Assembly: GCA_001689445.1 (NCBI GenBank)
Contig: LUJN01000018.1
Location: 1-45,351, forward strand
Source: Bacteroidales bacterium M3
GTDB lineage: Bacteria > Bacteroidota > Bacteroidia > Bacteroidales > Muribaculaceae
Direction of reading: 5' to 3'
DNA: 45,351 bases
Shown here: positions 36,860 through 44,083 of the stretch, one piece after another
How the letters are laid out: each line of letters begins with the position of its first letter
Numbering within the stretch: position 1 is the stretch's first letter
The notes under the pieces: model-generated
Told to the model about the DNA's origin: nothing
Seen by the model: only the letters and a program-made list of their open reading frames with translations
Databases searched by the model: none
Program-made: the position numbers and the translations under genes

Positions 36860-38118
36860 TGACACTGAGGATTGCGCTACGCTATCTCTTTGCCAAAAAG
36901 TCGCATAGCGCGGTCAATGTCATATCCATAATTTCGGTAGCCGGGGTCGCTGTGGCGACGTTGGCTACCGTTTGTGTGCTGTCGGTGTTCAACGGCTTTT
37001 CCGATCTTGCCGGCGACAAGCTATCGCAGCTCGACCCGGAGGTCAAGGTGTACCCAGCGCGAGGCAAGGTGATACAGAATGCGGACTCGGTTACGTCCAT
37101 GCTTGAGGGTATTTCCGGGATAGCGGTAGCTGCGCCTACAATCGAAGAAAATGCCCTTGCCGTGTATGGGTCACATCAGATGCCTGTCGTGATAAAGGGA
37201 GTGACCGAGAGCTATCCCGACATAACGTCCATACGTTCGATAGTCAAGGAGGACGGTGTATTTATGCTCGGAGACTCGGTGAACTCCTATGCCACATTAA
37301 GTGTAGGGGTAGCCGTCAATTTGCAGGCCTATCCGGGATTTCATGATGTCATTGGGATATACACCCCTAAGCGGCGTGGGCGCATCAATCCGGCCAATCC
37401 CGTAAGCTCGTTCCGCAGTGACTCGCTGATTGTCGGCGGGGTGTTCCAGGTCGAGCAGCCGGAGTATGACACTGACATGGTGCTCATGCCGATTGACAAC
37501 GCGCGTCGTCTGCTCGACTACGACACCGAGGCCACGGCCGTGGAGCTGAAGCTCGACAATGGTGCCGATGCCGCCAAGGTGATTGCCGCGATAGAAGAAC
37601 GTCTCGGAAAGGACTATGTCGTCAAGGACCGCGTGCAGCAACAGGAGACCTCGTTCAGGATGATAGAGATAGAGAAGTGGATCACATTCCTTCTATTGGC
37701 GTTTATCCTCGTAATAGCATCGTTCAATGTCATCTCTACCCTGTGTATGCTCGTGATAGAGAAGGATGCAGATATAGCTATCCTTAATGCCTTAGGGGCT
37801 ACACGTCGGCAAATATCACGGATATTTCTCACGGAGGGGTGGCTGATAACGCTTTTCGGCGGTATCGCCGGCATAATACTCGGCGTGTTGTTGTGCCTGG
37901 CTCAGCAATGGGGAGGGTTTATAAAGCTTGGAGGAAACCATGCCGTGATGTCGATAGATGTCTATCCCGTGAGGGTGGCGTGGATTGACCTTGTGTTGGT
38001 GTTTGCGCTTGTGGCGCTGATAGGCTGGGCGACGGCATCCTTGACCTCACTGTTCACCCGTCGGCGGTTGCGTCCTGTCGATGGGGGAGGCGGCCACGTT
38101 TCGCCCAAATATGCGTGA
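36856..38118 (+). CDS. LolC/E-type ABC transporter permease (FtsX family)
   Basis: The 420-residue product has the MacB/LolC layout: a first membrane helix after LRIALRYLFAKKSHSAVNVIS, a large periplasmic domain (about residues 50-270) and three C-terminal helices. The cytoplasmic loop DADIAILNALGATRRQISRIF is the usual LolC/E motif contacting the ATPase. LolCDE releases lipoproteins from the inner membrane, but no lolD is adjacent. The 3' end overlaps the convergent tatD-like gene by 72 bases, and the last 25 residues (basic, Gly-rich) fall in that overlap. Confidence 0.9.
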   Translation: MMTLRIALRYLFAKKSHSAVNVISIISVAGVAVATLATVCVLSVFNGFSDLAGDKLSQLDPEVKVYPARGKVIQNADSVTSMLEGISGIAVAAPTIEENALAVYGSHQMPVVIKGVTESYPDITSIRSIVKEDGVFMLGDSVNSYATLSVGVAVNLQAYPGFHDVIGIYTPKRRGRINPANPVSSFRSDSLIVGGVFQVEQPEYDTDMVLMPIDNARRLLDYDTEATAVELKLDNGADAAKVIAAIEERLGKDYVVKDRVQQQETSFRMIEIEKWITFLLLAFILVIASFNVISTLCMLVIEKDADIAILNALGATRRQISRIFLTEGWLITLFGGIAGIILGVLLCLAQQWGGFIKLGGNHAVMSIDVYPVRVAWIDLVLVFALVALIGWATASLTSLFTRRRLRPVDGGGGHVSPKYA

Positions 38119-38718
38119 GCTGTTCCCGACGATAACCCTCCGCATCTCCTCCACTGTCACACCCCGTGTCGTGGCAATGGCTTGCACGATAGTCTCTATA
38201 TCAAGTGTGCTTTCATCGGTTTCCGACAGGATGAGGTTGGAGGGAATCTCCACGACCGATTGCGGGTTGAAACGCTCGCCGATTGACATGTATATGCCCC
38301 GTGCTGCAAGCTGTGCTGCAAGTCCAGGTTTTCCTCGGAATCCATGGGCGATCCATGACTGTGAGGGGTGCACGCGATCAAACATCTCAAGCACTGTACC
38401 CCATTCCCTGACGACGTGTAGTATCAGCGGCTTATGCATCCGCTCGGACAGGTCTATATGCCGGATAAAGAGTTGCTGTTGCAATTCTATAGACGGTCCT
38501 TTCACCCTGTCGAGGCCGGTTTCCCCGATGGCGAGTACACGCGGGTCAGAGGCCGCCAGCTCCAGTTGCGGCAGATTGATGTCTTGGTCGCTGTCCCACG
38601 GATGTATCCCCATGGAGTAATAGCCATCCGCGTCAGGAGGAAGGGATTGCGTGCCGGCATTGATGATTGCGTAGTTGCCGGACGCGAAACGATGTGTGTG
38701 TACGTCGATGATTTCCAT
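38047..38718 (-). CDS. TatD-family metal-dependent hydrolase
   Basis: TatD proteins are TIM-barrel DNases or related hydrolases. The 223-residue product is a little short for TatD (about 255). It has the metal-binding start IIDVHTH, then GIHPWD, AIGETGLDRV, LFIRHIDLSERMHKPLILHVV, WIAHGFRG and LILSETDES with the expected His, Glu and Asp ligands. The ATG at 38718 begins exactly at MEIIDVHTH. It is the last gene of the hemD-rnpA-yidD-tatD run. Its 3' end overlaps the convergent permease gene by 72 bases. Confidence 0.9.
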   Translation of the reverse strand: MEIIDVHTHRFASGNYAIINAGTQSLPPDADGYYSMGIHPWDSDQDINLPQLELAASDPRVLAIGETGLDRVKGPSIELQQQLFIRHIDLSERMHKPLILHVVREWGTVLEMFDRVHPSQSWIAHGFRGKPGLAAQLAARGIYMSIGERFNPQSVVEIPSNLILSETDESTLDIETIVQAIATTRGVTVEEMRRVIVGNSSRIFGRNVAASPIDRTQPPTGEQ

Positions 38719-38722
38719 GATA

Positions 38723-38950
38723 CTACGGTACAGGGTCATATCCGCTCCCTCCCCATGGATGGCAGCGGCATATCCGTTTGATGGCGAGCCACAGCCCTTT
38801 CATCGGGCCGTGCTTGCGGATGGCTTCGATGGCATATTGGCTGCATGTCGGGATAAAGCGGCAGGACGGCCCGAGCATCGGGGATATGCATAGCTGGTAA
38901 AGGCGTATCGGCAGAATTAGTATCGCGCCTATTATCCTTTTAAGGCTCAT
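38723..38950 (-). CDS. yidD: Membrane protein insertion efficiency factor YidD
   Basis: A small membrane-associated protein that helps YidC insert proteins. The 75-residue product has the family core YQLCISPMLGPSCRFIPTCSQYA, here given in part as SPMLGPSCRFIPTCSQYA, followed by RKHGPMKGLWLAIKRICRCHPW. It overlaps rnpA by 11 bases, the arrangement found widely in bacteria, and ends 4 bases before the tatD-like ATG. Confidence 0.97.
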   Translation of the reverse strand: MSLKRIIGAILILPIRLYQLCISPMLGPSCRFIPTCSQYAIEAIRKHGPMKGLWLAIKRICRCHPWGGSGYDPVP

Positions 38951-39362
38951 GTCCGATAGTGTTGTCCTTGTCGCCGAGTTGTAGGATGGCGGTTGCCGAT
39001 ATGCGCTGTAGGCTTTTTATTACGGCCTGGGATATCTTGGAATATTGGGTCAGTTCCTTGTCAAGATATACAAACGCCACGTCTATCCGGCAATCGTGGG
39101 GGAGGGACAGCTCGTGGCGGTTGAGGCGGTAGGCCTCGCGTATGCGTCGACGCAGGGTAACGCGGTCGACGGCATGGCGTATTTTTTTTTTGGGAACGGA
39201 TATGAGAAACTGTGTCCGGGCACCCTTCTTGCGGTCGCTGACACGCCACACCGCCCTTAACGGGTAGGCGGTCACCGAGCGGCTCTCACCACGGGTGAAC
39301 AGTGTGTCCACGGCGCGTTGGCTGCAAAGTTTCTCGGCCTTGTATAGTCGGAGCGTCCCCAT
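38940..39362 (-). CDS. rnpA: Ribonuclease P protein component
   Basis: RnpA assists the RNase P RNA in trimming pre-tRNA 5' ends. The 140-residue product has the family layout: a basic start (TLRLYKAEKLCSQRAVDTLF), a central strand FLISVPKKKIRHAVDR and the RNR motif DRVTLRRRIREAYRLNRHEL. The final 15 residues are acidic and overlap yidD. dnaA and rpmH, its neighbours in many phyla, are absent here, as is usual in Bacteroidetes. Confidence 0.95.
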   Translation of the reverse strand: MGTLRLYKAEKLCSQRAVDTLFTRGESRSVTAYPLRAVWRVSDRKKGARTQFLISVPKKKIRHAVDRVTLRRRIREAYRLNRHELSLPHDCRIDVAFVYLDKELTQYSKISQAVIKSLQRISATAILQLGDKDNTIGHEP

Positions 39363-39377
39363 CTGCGCCTCCTTCCC

Positions 39378-40172
39378 TTACTTGGACTCCTCCTTGAGGA
39401 AGAGGTCAAGGGCTGCGGTCATCGAGGGGGCTTTCTGTGAGGGGGCCTCCATGTCGAGACGGAGACCGGCGTCACGCACTGCCTTGGCTGTAGTGGCGCC
39501 AAATGTGCCTATCTTTATATCCTCCTGCTTGAACGATGGGAAGTTCTTCAACAGAGAGTCGATACCCGACGGGCTGAAAAACAGAAGCATGTCGTAGTCA
39601 AACGGCTCATCGGGACCAAAGTCGTTGCTGACCGTGCGGTACATGACGGCCTTGGTGTAGTTGATATTGTTCTGGTCGAGTATGTTGGTCTCGTCGGCCT
39701 TGTTGACGTTGGAGACGGCATAGAGGAACTTCTCCTTGTTGTGTTTGAGTACAAATGGCAGCAGGTCGTCAAGTTTACCGTTGTTGCCGTGGAATATCTT
39801 GCGCTTGCGGTAGACGATGTATTTCTGGAGATAGAGTGCGATGGACTCGGTGGTGCAGAAATATTTCATAGTATCGGGAATCTGCACGCGCATCTCCTCG
39901 GCAAGCCTGAAGAAATGGTCTATCGCCGTGCGGGCAGTGAAAATGACGGCGGTGAAGTCGGAAATCGAGATTTTGGACTGCCTGAACTCCTTGGCAGTGA
40001 GCCCCTCGACCTTGATGAAAGGACGGAACTCAATCTCTACGCCATATTTTTCTGCTATATCGTAGTATGGTGATTTTTCGGATGTTGGTTTCGGTTGGGA
40101 AACCAATACTTTCTTGACTTTCACTGTTGGCTGATGTTTGTTTAATAAAATAAGGCCATTGGCCTTGCGCAT
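39378..40172 (-). CDS. hemD: Uroporphyrinogen-III synthase HemD
   Basis: Closes the tetrapyrrole ring in haem synthesis. The product has two Rossmann-like halves typical of HemD: VLVSQPKPTSEKSPYYDIAE and FTAVIFTARTAIDHFF in the first, then LFFSPSGIDSLLKNFP and IGTFGATTAKAVRDAGLR in the second. The ATG at 40172 gives 264 residues. A GTG at 40124 would give VKVKKVLVSQPKP, closer to the start I recall in Bacteroides homologues, so the first 16 residues are doubtful. The predicted promoter at 40210-40203 fits either. It heads the hemD-rnpA-yidD-tatD run. Confidence 0.92.
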   Translation of the reverse strand: MRKANGLILLNKHQPTVKVKKVLVSQPKPTSEKSPYYDIAEKYGVEIEFRPFIKVEGLTAKEFRQSKISISDFTAVIFTARTAIDHFFRLAEEMRVQIPDTMKYFCTTESIALYLQKYIVYRKRKIFHGNNGKLDDLLPFVLKHNKEKFLYAVSNVNKADETNILDQNNINYTKAVMYRTVSNDFGPDEPFDYDMLLFFSPSGIDSLLKNFPSFKQEDIKIGTFGATTAKAVRDAGLRLDMEAPSQKAPSMTAALDLFLKEESK

Positions 40173-40202
40173 GATAGAAAAAAGGTAGTCAATTTTCGGC
40201 TG

Positions 40203-40210
40203 CAAAGGTA
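40203..40210 (-). promoter_or_regulatory. Predicted -7 element of the hemD operon
   Basis: On the minus strand TACCTTTG matches TAnnTTTG; the predicted start near 40196 is 24 bases before the ATG at 40172. The terminator of the upstream gene overlaps the -33 area. Confidence 0.55.
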
Positions 40211-40211
40211 C

Positions 40212-40240
40212 GAAAAAATACTGTTACGGACTGCCGTAAC
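40212..40240 (-). terminator. Terminator after the DUF4271 gene
   Basis: On the minus strand GTTACGG and CCGTAAC (40240-40223, loop CAGT) are followed by AGTATTTTTT. It lies 34 bases after the DUF4271 stop and directly abuts the hemD promoter. Confidence 0.7.
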
Positions 40241-40273
40241 ATCTATAAAAATTACTAAAACAGGTATTTGCAG

Positions 40274-41062
40274 CTATATACTCAAGTTTATCTGCGTTGC
40301 TCCACGATAAAGGGCGACGAGCGGAGTGACCTCGATGGCGAGTATGTAGATTAGGAAATAGGGCAGGGAAGCGGCCCCGTGGAAGAAAATCTTGAAGCCT
40401 TTGCATACAAAGATTATACGTGCGGTCAGGTACAGTCCTCCTGCAACAATGGGCATCCACATGGTGGTATCCGGATAGAACAGCACGACAAGAGCCGGAA
40501 TGAGCAACAGGAGACTTAGAAATGCCTGGGAGGCGTTAAAGCCCTTTATCCACTGGCGGCGTCCTGCCTTGTCGGAAAATACGCTTCCTATTATGGAATA
40601 GGCCATTAGCTGGAGCAGATAAAAGATACCGGCAGCCAATGTCAGGATACCGATGGCGGGAAATATCGTCTGAACCGATGCAAAGCCTGACCCGAATGTA
40701 CAGTAGACAAGGATGGCTTCACAGATGCACACCTGTATCACAAGCACTATCAGCACGCGGGTCTCGCTCATGGTGCTGTCGTCAAACACGTTGGCCCGAC
40801 GTCTTACCGACAGCAGGTCGTTGCCGAATGTCTTGAAAAACCGCTGCCAGTGCTTGAAGCTGAATGCCAACAGCAACAGCATCCCCACGACAAGGCACAT
40901 CACGCCCGAATCATATCCCGGCATATAGGGTCGCGGCGTCCCCACGTGGCCTGTCACGTAAGAGGCATACGTGCCCGAGTAGGCGGCATGTTCCTCTGCC
41001 GAGCATGGCGCGTCCCACTCGTGTCCGTGGGGTTGAAACGGGATGTCGTGGATAGGTCTCAT
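40274..41062 (-). CDS. DUF4271 membrane protein
   Basis: The 262-residue product has a soluble N-terminal tail of about 50 residues and some six membrane helices: MCLVVGMLLLLAF, LIVLVIQVCICEAILVYC, IFPAIGILTLAAGIFYLL, AFLSLLLLIPALVVLFY, WMPIVAGGLYLTARIIFV, YFLIYILAIEVTPLVAL. DUF4271 proteins are specific to Bacteroidetes and typically sit upstream of hemD, as here. Function unknown. LOG-family gene ends 2 bases before it, so the two are cotranscribed. Confidence 0.88.
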   Translation of the reverse strand: MRPIHDIPFQPHGHEWDAPCSAEEHAAYSGTYASYVTGHVGTPRPYMPGYDSGVMCLVVGMLLLLAFSFKHWQRFFKTFGNDLLSVRRRANVFDDSTMSETRVLIVLVIQVCICEAILVYCTFGSGFASVQTIFPAIGILTLAAGIFYLLQLMAYSIIGSVFSDKAGRRQWIKGFNASQAFLSLLLLIPALVVLFYPDTTMWMPIVAGGLYLTARIIFVCKGFKIFFHGAASLPYFLIYILAIEVTPLVALYRGATQINLSI

Positions 41063-41064
41063 GT

Positions 41065-41673
41065 TCAGTATTTCGACAGGGGGGTACAGTTGTCATCGTG
41101 TCGGTGTCGCTTGAGAGCCTGCTCCATCGCCTCGGCAGGTGTAGCGGCTACTGTCCATGGCTGTCCTTTGCAGTCGGAGATGAAGCCTTGCTCCGTGGCC
41201 CGTGAGAACATCTCAATCAACGGGTCGTAATATCCGTCAATATTGAGTATCACAACATTGCCGGCAAACAGGCGCAACTGCTTCCATGTGATGATTTCCA
41301 ACAGTTCCTCAAATGTGCCGTATCCTCCCGGTAACGCTATGGCCGCATAAGATAGGCGTGCCATCGTCTCCTTGCGGCGGTGCATGTCGGGGGTGACGAT
41401 AAGATGCTCAAGGCGCGGATGCTGCCATCCGCGGTCAAGCATAAACTGCGGTATGACGCCTGTTGCCGAGCCTCCGGCATCCAATGCACCCTCAGTGGCG
41501 GCCGCCATCACTCCACCACGTCCCGCGCCATTGACCAGGGGACGTCCCGACAAGCCTATGAGTCGCCCTATCTCCCGTGCCGCGTCGATATATGCCACGG
41601 GGATATGGGAGCTTGACGCGCCGTAGACGCATATGCCCTCGCCTTCTTTGATAAATCCATTTGCGTTGTCCAT
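41065..41673 (-). CDS. LOG-family nucleotide 5'-monophosphate phosphoribohydrolase
   Basis: LOG (TIGR00730) enzymes cleave the N-glycosidic bond of nucleoside monophosphates. The 202-residue product has the signature LPGGYGTFEELLEIITW plus NGAGRGGVMAAA with the conserved Arg, and PDMHRRKETMARLSYAAIAL with the conserved MxxRK. Cytokinin activation is the plant role; in gut bacteria the substrate is usually unknown. The ATG at 41673 follows a strong promoter at 41727-41696. Confidence 0.93.
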   Translation of the reverse strand: MDNANGFIKEGEGICVYGASSSHIPVAYIDAAREIGRLIGLSGRPLVNGAGRGGVMAAATEGALDAGGSATGVIPQFMLDRGWQHPRLEHLIVTPDMHRRKETMARLSYAAIALPGGYGTFEELLEIITWKQLRLFAGNVVILNIDGYYDPLIEMFSRATEQGFISDCKGQPWTVAATPAEAMEQALKRHRHDDNCTPLSKY

Positions 41674-41695
41674 GATGCATGAATAGCTTGTGATG

Positions 41696-41727
41696 CAAAT
41701 TTACAACGCTTTCCATTCACCTGCAAA
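41696..41727 (-). promoter_or_regulatory. Promoter of the LOG-DUF4271 unit
   Basis: On the minus strand: TTTG (41727-41724), 20-base spacer, TAAATTTG (41703-41696). Near-consensus; the leader would be about 15 bases. Confidence 0.75.
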
Positions 41728-41785
41728 TTTCCTGTATGTCGGGATGGTAATATGTAATATATGAGGGGTTCAGGGCAGAGGTATA

Positions 41786-42574
41786 TCAGCTCGGCATCTT
41801 GCTCTCGTACATGCCGCCGCCGTCAATCATCAGGTTTATGCCGGTGATCCACGATGCAGCCTCGCTCATAAGGAACAGGAATCCATGTGCGATATCGGCC
41901 GGCGTCCCGCGCCGCTTCATTACTATCGCGTCGGAAATCCTCTTCAGCATCGCGGGGTCATATCCGGCCTCAAGGGTGGCGTCGCCATTGTCGACCGAAC
42001 CGATGACAACGACGTTGAAGCGCACTTCGGGACCCGAGGCGACGGCCATGCTGTGGGCCATGTTGATAAGCCCCGCCTTGGCGGTACTGTATTCTATAAA
42101 TTCGGGTGACGGGGTAGTCCCTACCATCGAGCCGGAGAATACGACCGAGGCATTAGGCTCCTTACGTAAGTAGGGCATACAAAATTTTGTCACATTGTAG
42201 GCACTGATGGTGTTCAGCTCATATGAGGCGACCATCTTGGCGGTGTCTGAGCCCCATAGCGGAGTAGCCTTGCCCCAGCCGACGTTGTTTATCAGCCCTG
42301 AGATTTTGCCAAACTTATTTACCACGGTATCCACCATCGCCCGCAGTTCATCTTCCTTGGTGGCATCGGCGCGTATGCCTATGCACTCCTTGCCGGTCTC
42401 CTGTTGTATCTTTGCTGCAACGGCCTTGACCTTGTCTTCGTTGAGGTCGGTGAGGGCGACGTTGGCGCCGAAAGCGGCGAACTGGCGTGCCGCTTCGCTT
42501 CCGATGGCTCCGGCTGCGCCCGTTATGAGGATGACTTTTCCTGTGAAGTCAAAAAGTTTTGATGTCATGTCCAT
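41786..42574 (-). CDS. Short-chain dehydrogenase/reductase, second of a pair
   Basis: The 262-residue product is a classical SDR: cofactor motif TGAAGAIGSEAA near residue 20, NNVGWG, catalytic Ser (VVFSGSM) thirteen residues before Tyr in EYSTAKAG with Lys four after it, and a C-terminal SWITGINLMIDGGG. Asp at the end of strand 2 (ALTDLNED) points to NAD(H) over NADP(H). It lies 30 bases after the HdhA-like gene and is probably cotranscribed, so it may act on a related substrate. It is less HdhA-like than its neighbour, and the substrate cannot be assigned. Confidence 0.88.
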   Translation of the reverse strand: MDMTSKLFDFTGKVILITGAAGAIGSEAARQFAAFGANVALTDLNEDKVKAVAAKIQQETGKECIGIRADATKEDELRAMVDTVVNKFGKISGLINNVGWGKATPLWGSDTAKMVASYELNTISAYNVTKFCMPYLRKEPNASVVFSGSMVGTTPSPEFIEYSTAKAGLINMAHSMAVASGPEVRFNVVVIGSVDNGDATLEAGYDPAMLKRISDAIVMKRRGTPADIAHGFLFLMSEAASWITGINLMIDGGGMYESKMPS

Positions 42575-42604
42575 AATCGATTGTTGTTTTGTGGTTGTCG
42601 ATAA

Positions 42605-43381
42605 TCAGTCGAGGGTCTGGTCGCCCCCACCGTTTACAAATATCACCTGGCCGCTGATCCACGAGGATGCGGGGGCGGCAAAGAACAGCACGGCCTGTGC
42701 TATGTCGGAGACCTCGCCGAGACGCTTGATTGGGGTATGTCGTAGCATCTTGTCACGTATCTCGTCAGTGAGGATGGAGGCCAGCGCGGCTGTCTTGGTG
42801 GCACCGGGTCCGACATTGTTTACCCTTACCCCGTAAGGGCCGAAGTCATATGCGAGATTGGCCGCGAGATGATTGAGGGCCGCTTTTGACGAGGAGTAGA
42901 CACACATGTTGGCCTCCTTGTCGATGGAACTCATAGAGGTGATGTTGACGATGCTGCCATATCCCGATTCACCCATTTTGGGCACGCACAGCTGCGATAG
43001 CCTGAGCGGGGCAAACACGTTGATGCGGTAGATGCGTGCCACGTAGTCCATATCGATTTTGAACGGGTTCTCGCGGCCTCCTCCTCCGAGTCCTGCATTG
43101 TTGACCAGGATGTTTACCGTCCCGTAGGTCTTTACCGTGATGTCGACAAGGTTTACCAGATCGGCGTCATCGAGCACATTGCAGGCCACGGGGATGGCAT
43201 TGCCTCCTGAGGCTGTAATCTCGTCGGCGACGGCCTTTGCCTTGTCGGCGCTTATGTCACTCACTACCACTGAGGCTCCGGCGGCTGCAAGAATCCGGCA
43301 ACAGCCTTTTCCTATGCCGTCGCCGCCTCCGGTGACAACGGCAACCTTTCCTGAAAGGTCAAAAAGGTTGGTTATGTCCAT
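42605..43381 (-). CDS. SDR closely resembling 7-alpha-hydroxysteroid dehydrogenase
   Basis: 7-alpha-HSDH oxidises the 7-alpha-OH of bile acids with NAD+ or NADP+. The 258-residue product tracks E. coli HdhA as I recall it along most of its length: GASVVVSDISADKA, VNILVNNAGLGGGG, NVFAPLRLSQL, YGSIVNITSMSSIDKEANM, KMLRHTPIKRLGEVSDIAQA and ASSWISGQVIFVNGGG. The triad is Ser149, Tyr162, Lys166, and the cofactor motif TGGGDGIG. Asp42 after strand 2 suggests NAD+. A bile-acid substrate would fit a gut Bacteroidales, but other 3-oxoacyl or sugar substrates remain possible. It is first in a two-gene unit behind a palindrome at 43383-43412. Confidence 0.82.
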   Translation of the reverse strand: MDITNLFDLSGKVAVVTGGGDGIGKGCCRILAAAGASVVVSDISADKAKAVADEITASGGNAIPVACNVLDDADLVNLVDITVKTYGTVNILVNNAGLGGGGRENPFKIDMDYVARIYRINVFAPLRLSQLCVPKMGESGYGSIVNITSMSSIDKEANMCVYSSSKAALNHLAANLAYDFGPYGVRVNNVGPGATKTAALASILTDEIRDKMLRHTPIKRLGEVSDIAQAVLFFAAPASSWISGQVIFVNGGGDQTLD

Positions 43382-43382
43382 G

Positions 43383-43412
43383 TTGTTTTAACTTATGCAT
43401 AGGTTAAAACAA
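43383..43412. promoter_or_regulatory. 30-bp near-perfect palindrome before the HdhA-like gene
   Basis: The half sites TTGTTTTAACTTATG (43383-43397) and CATAGGTTAAAACAA (43398-43412) are inverted complements with one mismatch per half. The palindrome ends one base before the start codon, so it spans the translation start area or the promoter. Its symmetry and lack of gap suggest a dimeric regulator's operator. No regulator gene is adjacent. Confidence 0.7.
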
Positions 43413-43448
43413 TATGCTAAGATAAAGGGTTTCAGCAAAAGCGTAAAA

Positions 43449-43459
43449 TGGACTGTCCA
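43449..43459. promoter_or_regulatory. Short palindrome upstream of the SDR pair
   Basis: TGGACTGTCCA, two perfect 5-base half sites around one base, lies 37 bases further upstream. It could be a second operator or part of the hypothetical gene's 3' end region. Confidence 0.35.
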
Positions 43460-43470
43460 ATTGTCACGTT

Positions 43471-43815
43471 TCAGGGAAAATAGGTCATTATCACACGCTC
43501 TACAGCCTCTCGGTCGGGGATAAGGTGCCCGCTGTCGTCGCGTTTTATCAGTTCGATGAGCGGATAGAAGTCGGGGTTTTGCCGTGTCTGGTAGTCATCG
43601 GCATCCTCCTGTTCGGGACGTTCCGCGCCGGCAGCCGTCTCCACGGCCTCGTCAGCGTCGGCGATGTCATATTGTATGTCGTCGCCGGTGTCCACGGTGA
43701 TGTACTTGGTTATTGGGTTGATGGCCAACTGGGCGTCAGGCCCCAGCTTTCCATACTCCTCAATACAGTTTGACACTATATTGTTGAGGGTCTCGATAAA
43801 TTCCTGCTTGTCCAT
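43471..43815 (-). CDS. Acidic hypothetical protein
   Basis: The 114-residue product is strongly acidic in its middle (DTGDDIQYDIADADEAVE, then a Glu/Asp-rich linker) and ends DREAVERVIMTYFP. No signal peptide, membrane helix or known motif. The start MDKQEFIETLNNIV is helical. It may be cotranscribed with the SDR pair downstream, but a promoter or operator palindrome lies between them. Function unknown. Confidence 0.65.
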   Translation of the reverse strand: MDKQEFIETLNNIVSNCIEEYGKLGPDAQLAINPITKYITVDTGDDIQYDIADADEAVETAAGAERPEQEDADDYQTRQNPDFYPLIELIKRDDSGHLIPDREAVERVIMTYFP

Positions 43816-43832
43816 ATCATTCCGGTTTTTAA

Positions 43833-44069
43833 GAAGAAAACAATTCCCTCCCTATCCGGGTTCTACACTATCCCCGAAATTCGCCCACCATTGACCAAAC
43901 TAATCGGCTTGCCACTTTGCTCCGCAAAGAAACTATCCAAAATGTTGATATACTTCTTCCTTTTGAGGACTGCATCGTTATTCCGACAGGCAGAAGAAGA
44001 ACCATACTTAAATGGATAAGACAAGAGGGCCATAACATACTTTACGACTTGCTACTCGGAGCAACTTAA
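43833..44069 (+). other. Unassigned open frame, possible gene remnant on either strand
   Basis: On the plus strand a 79-codon frame without an ATG reads, among others, TNRLATLLRKETIQNVDILL and GRRRTILKWIRQEGHNILYD before a TAA at 44067-44069. On the minus strand 43863-44033 encodes a 56-residue ORF with KRKKYINILDSFFAEQSGKP. Both look protein-like and cannot both be real. The stretch lies just after the RhuM gene and may be the decayed end of a lost gene. Family not recognised. Confidence 0.3.
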
Positions 44070-44083
44070 TGGATTAGGCAATT

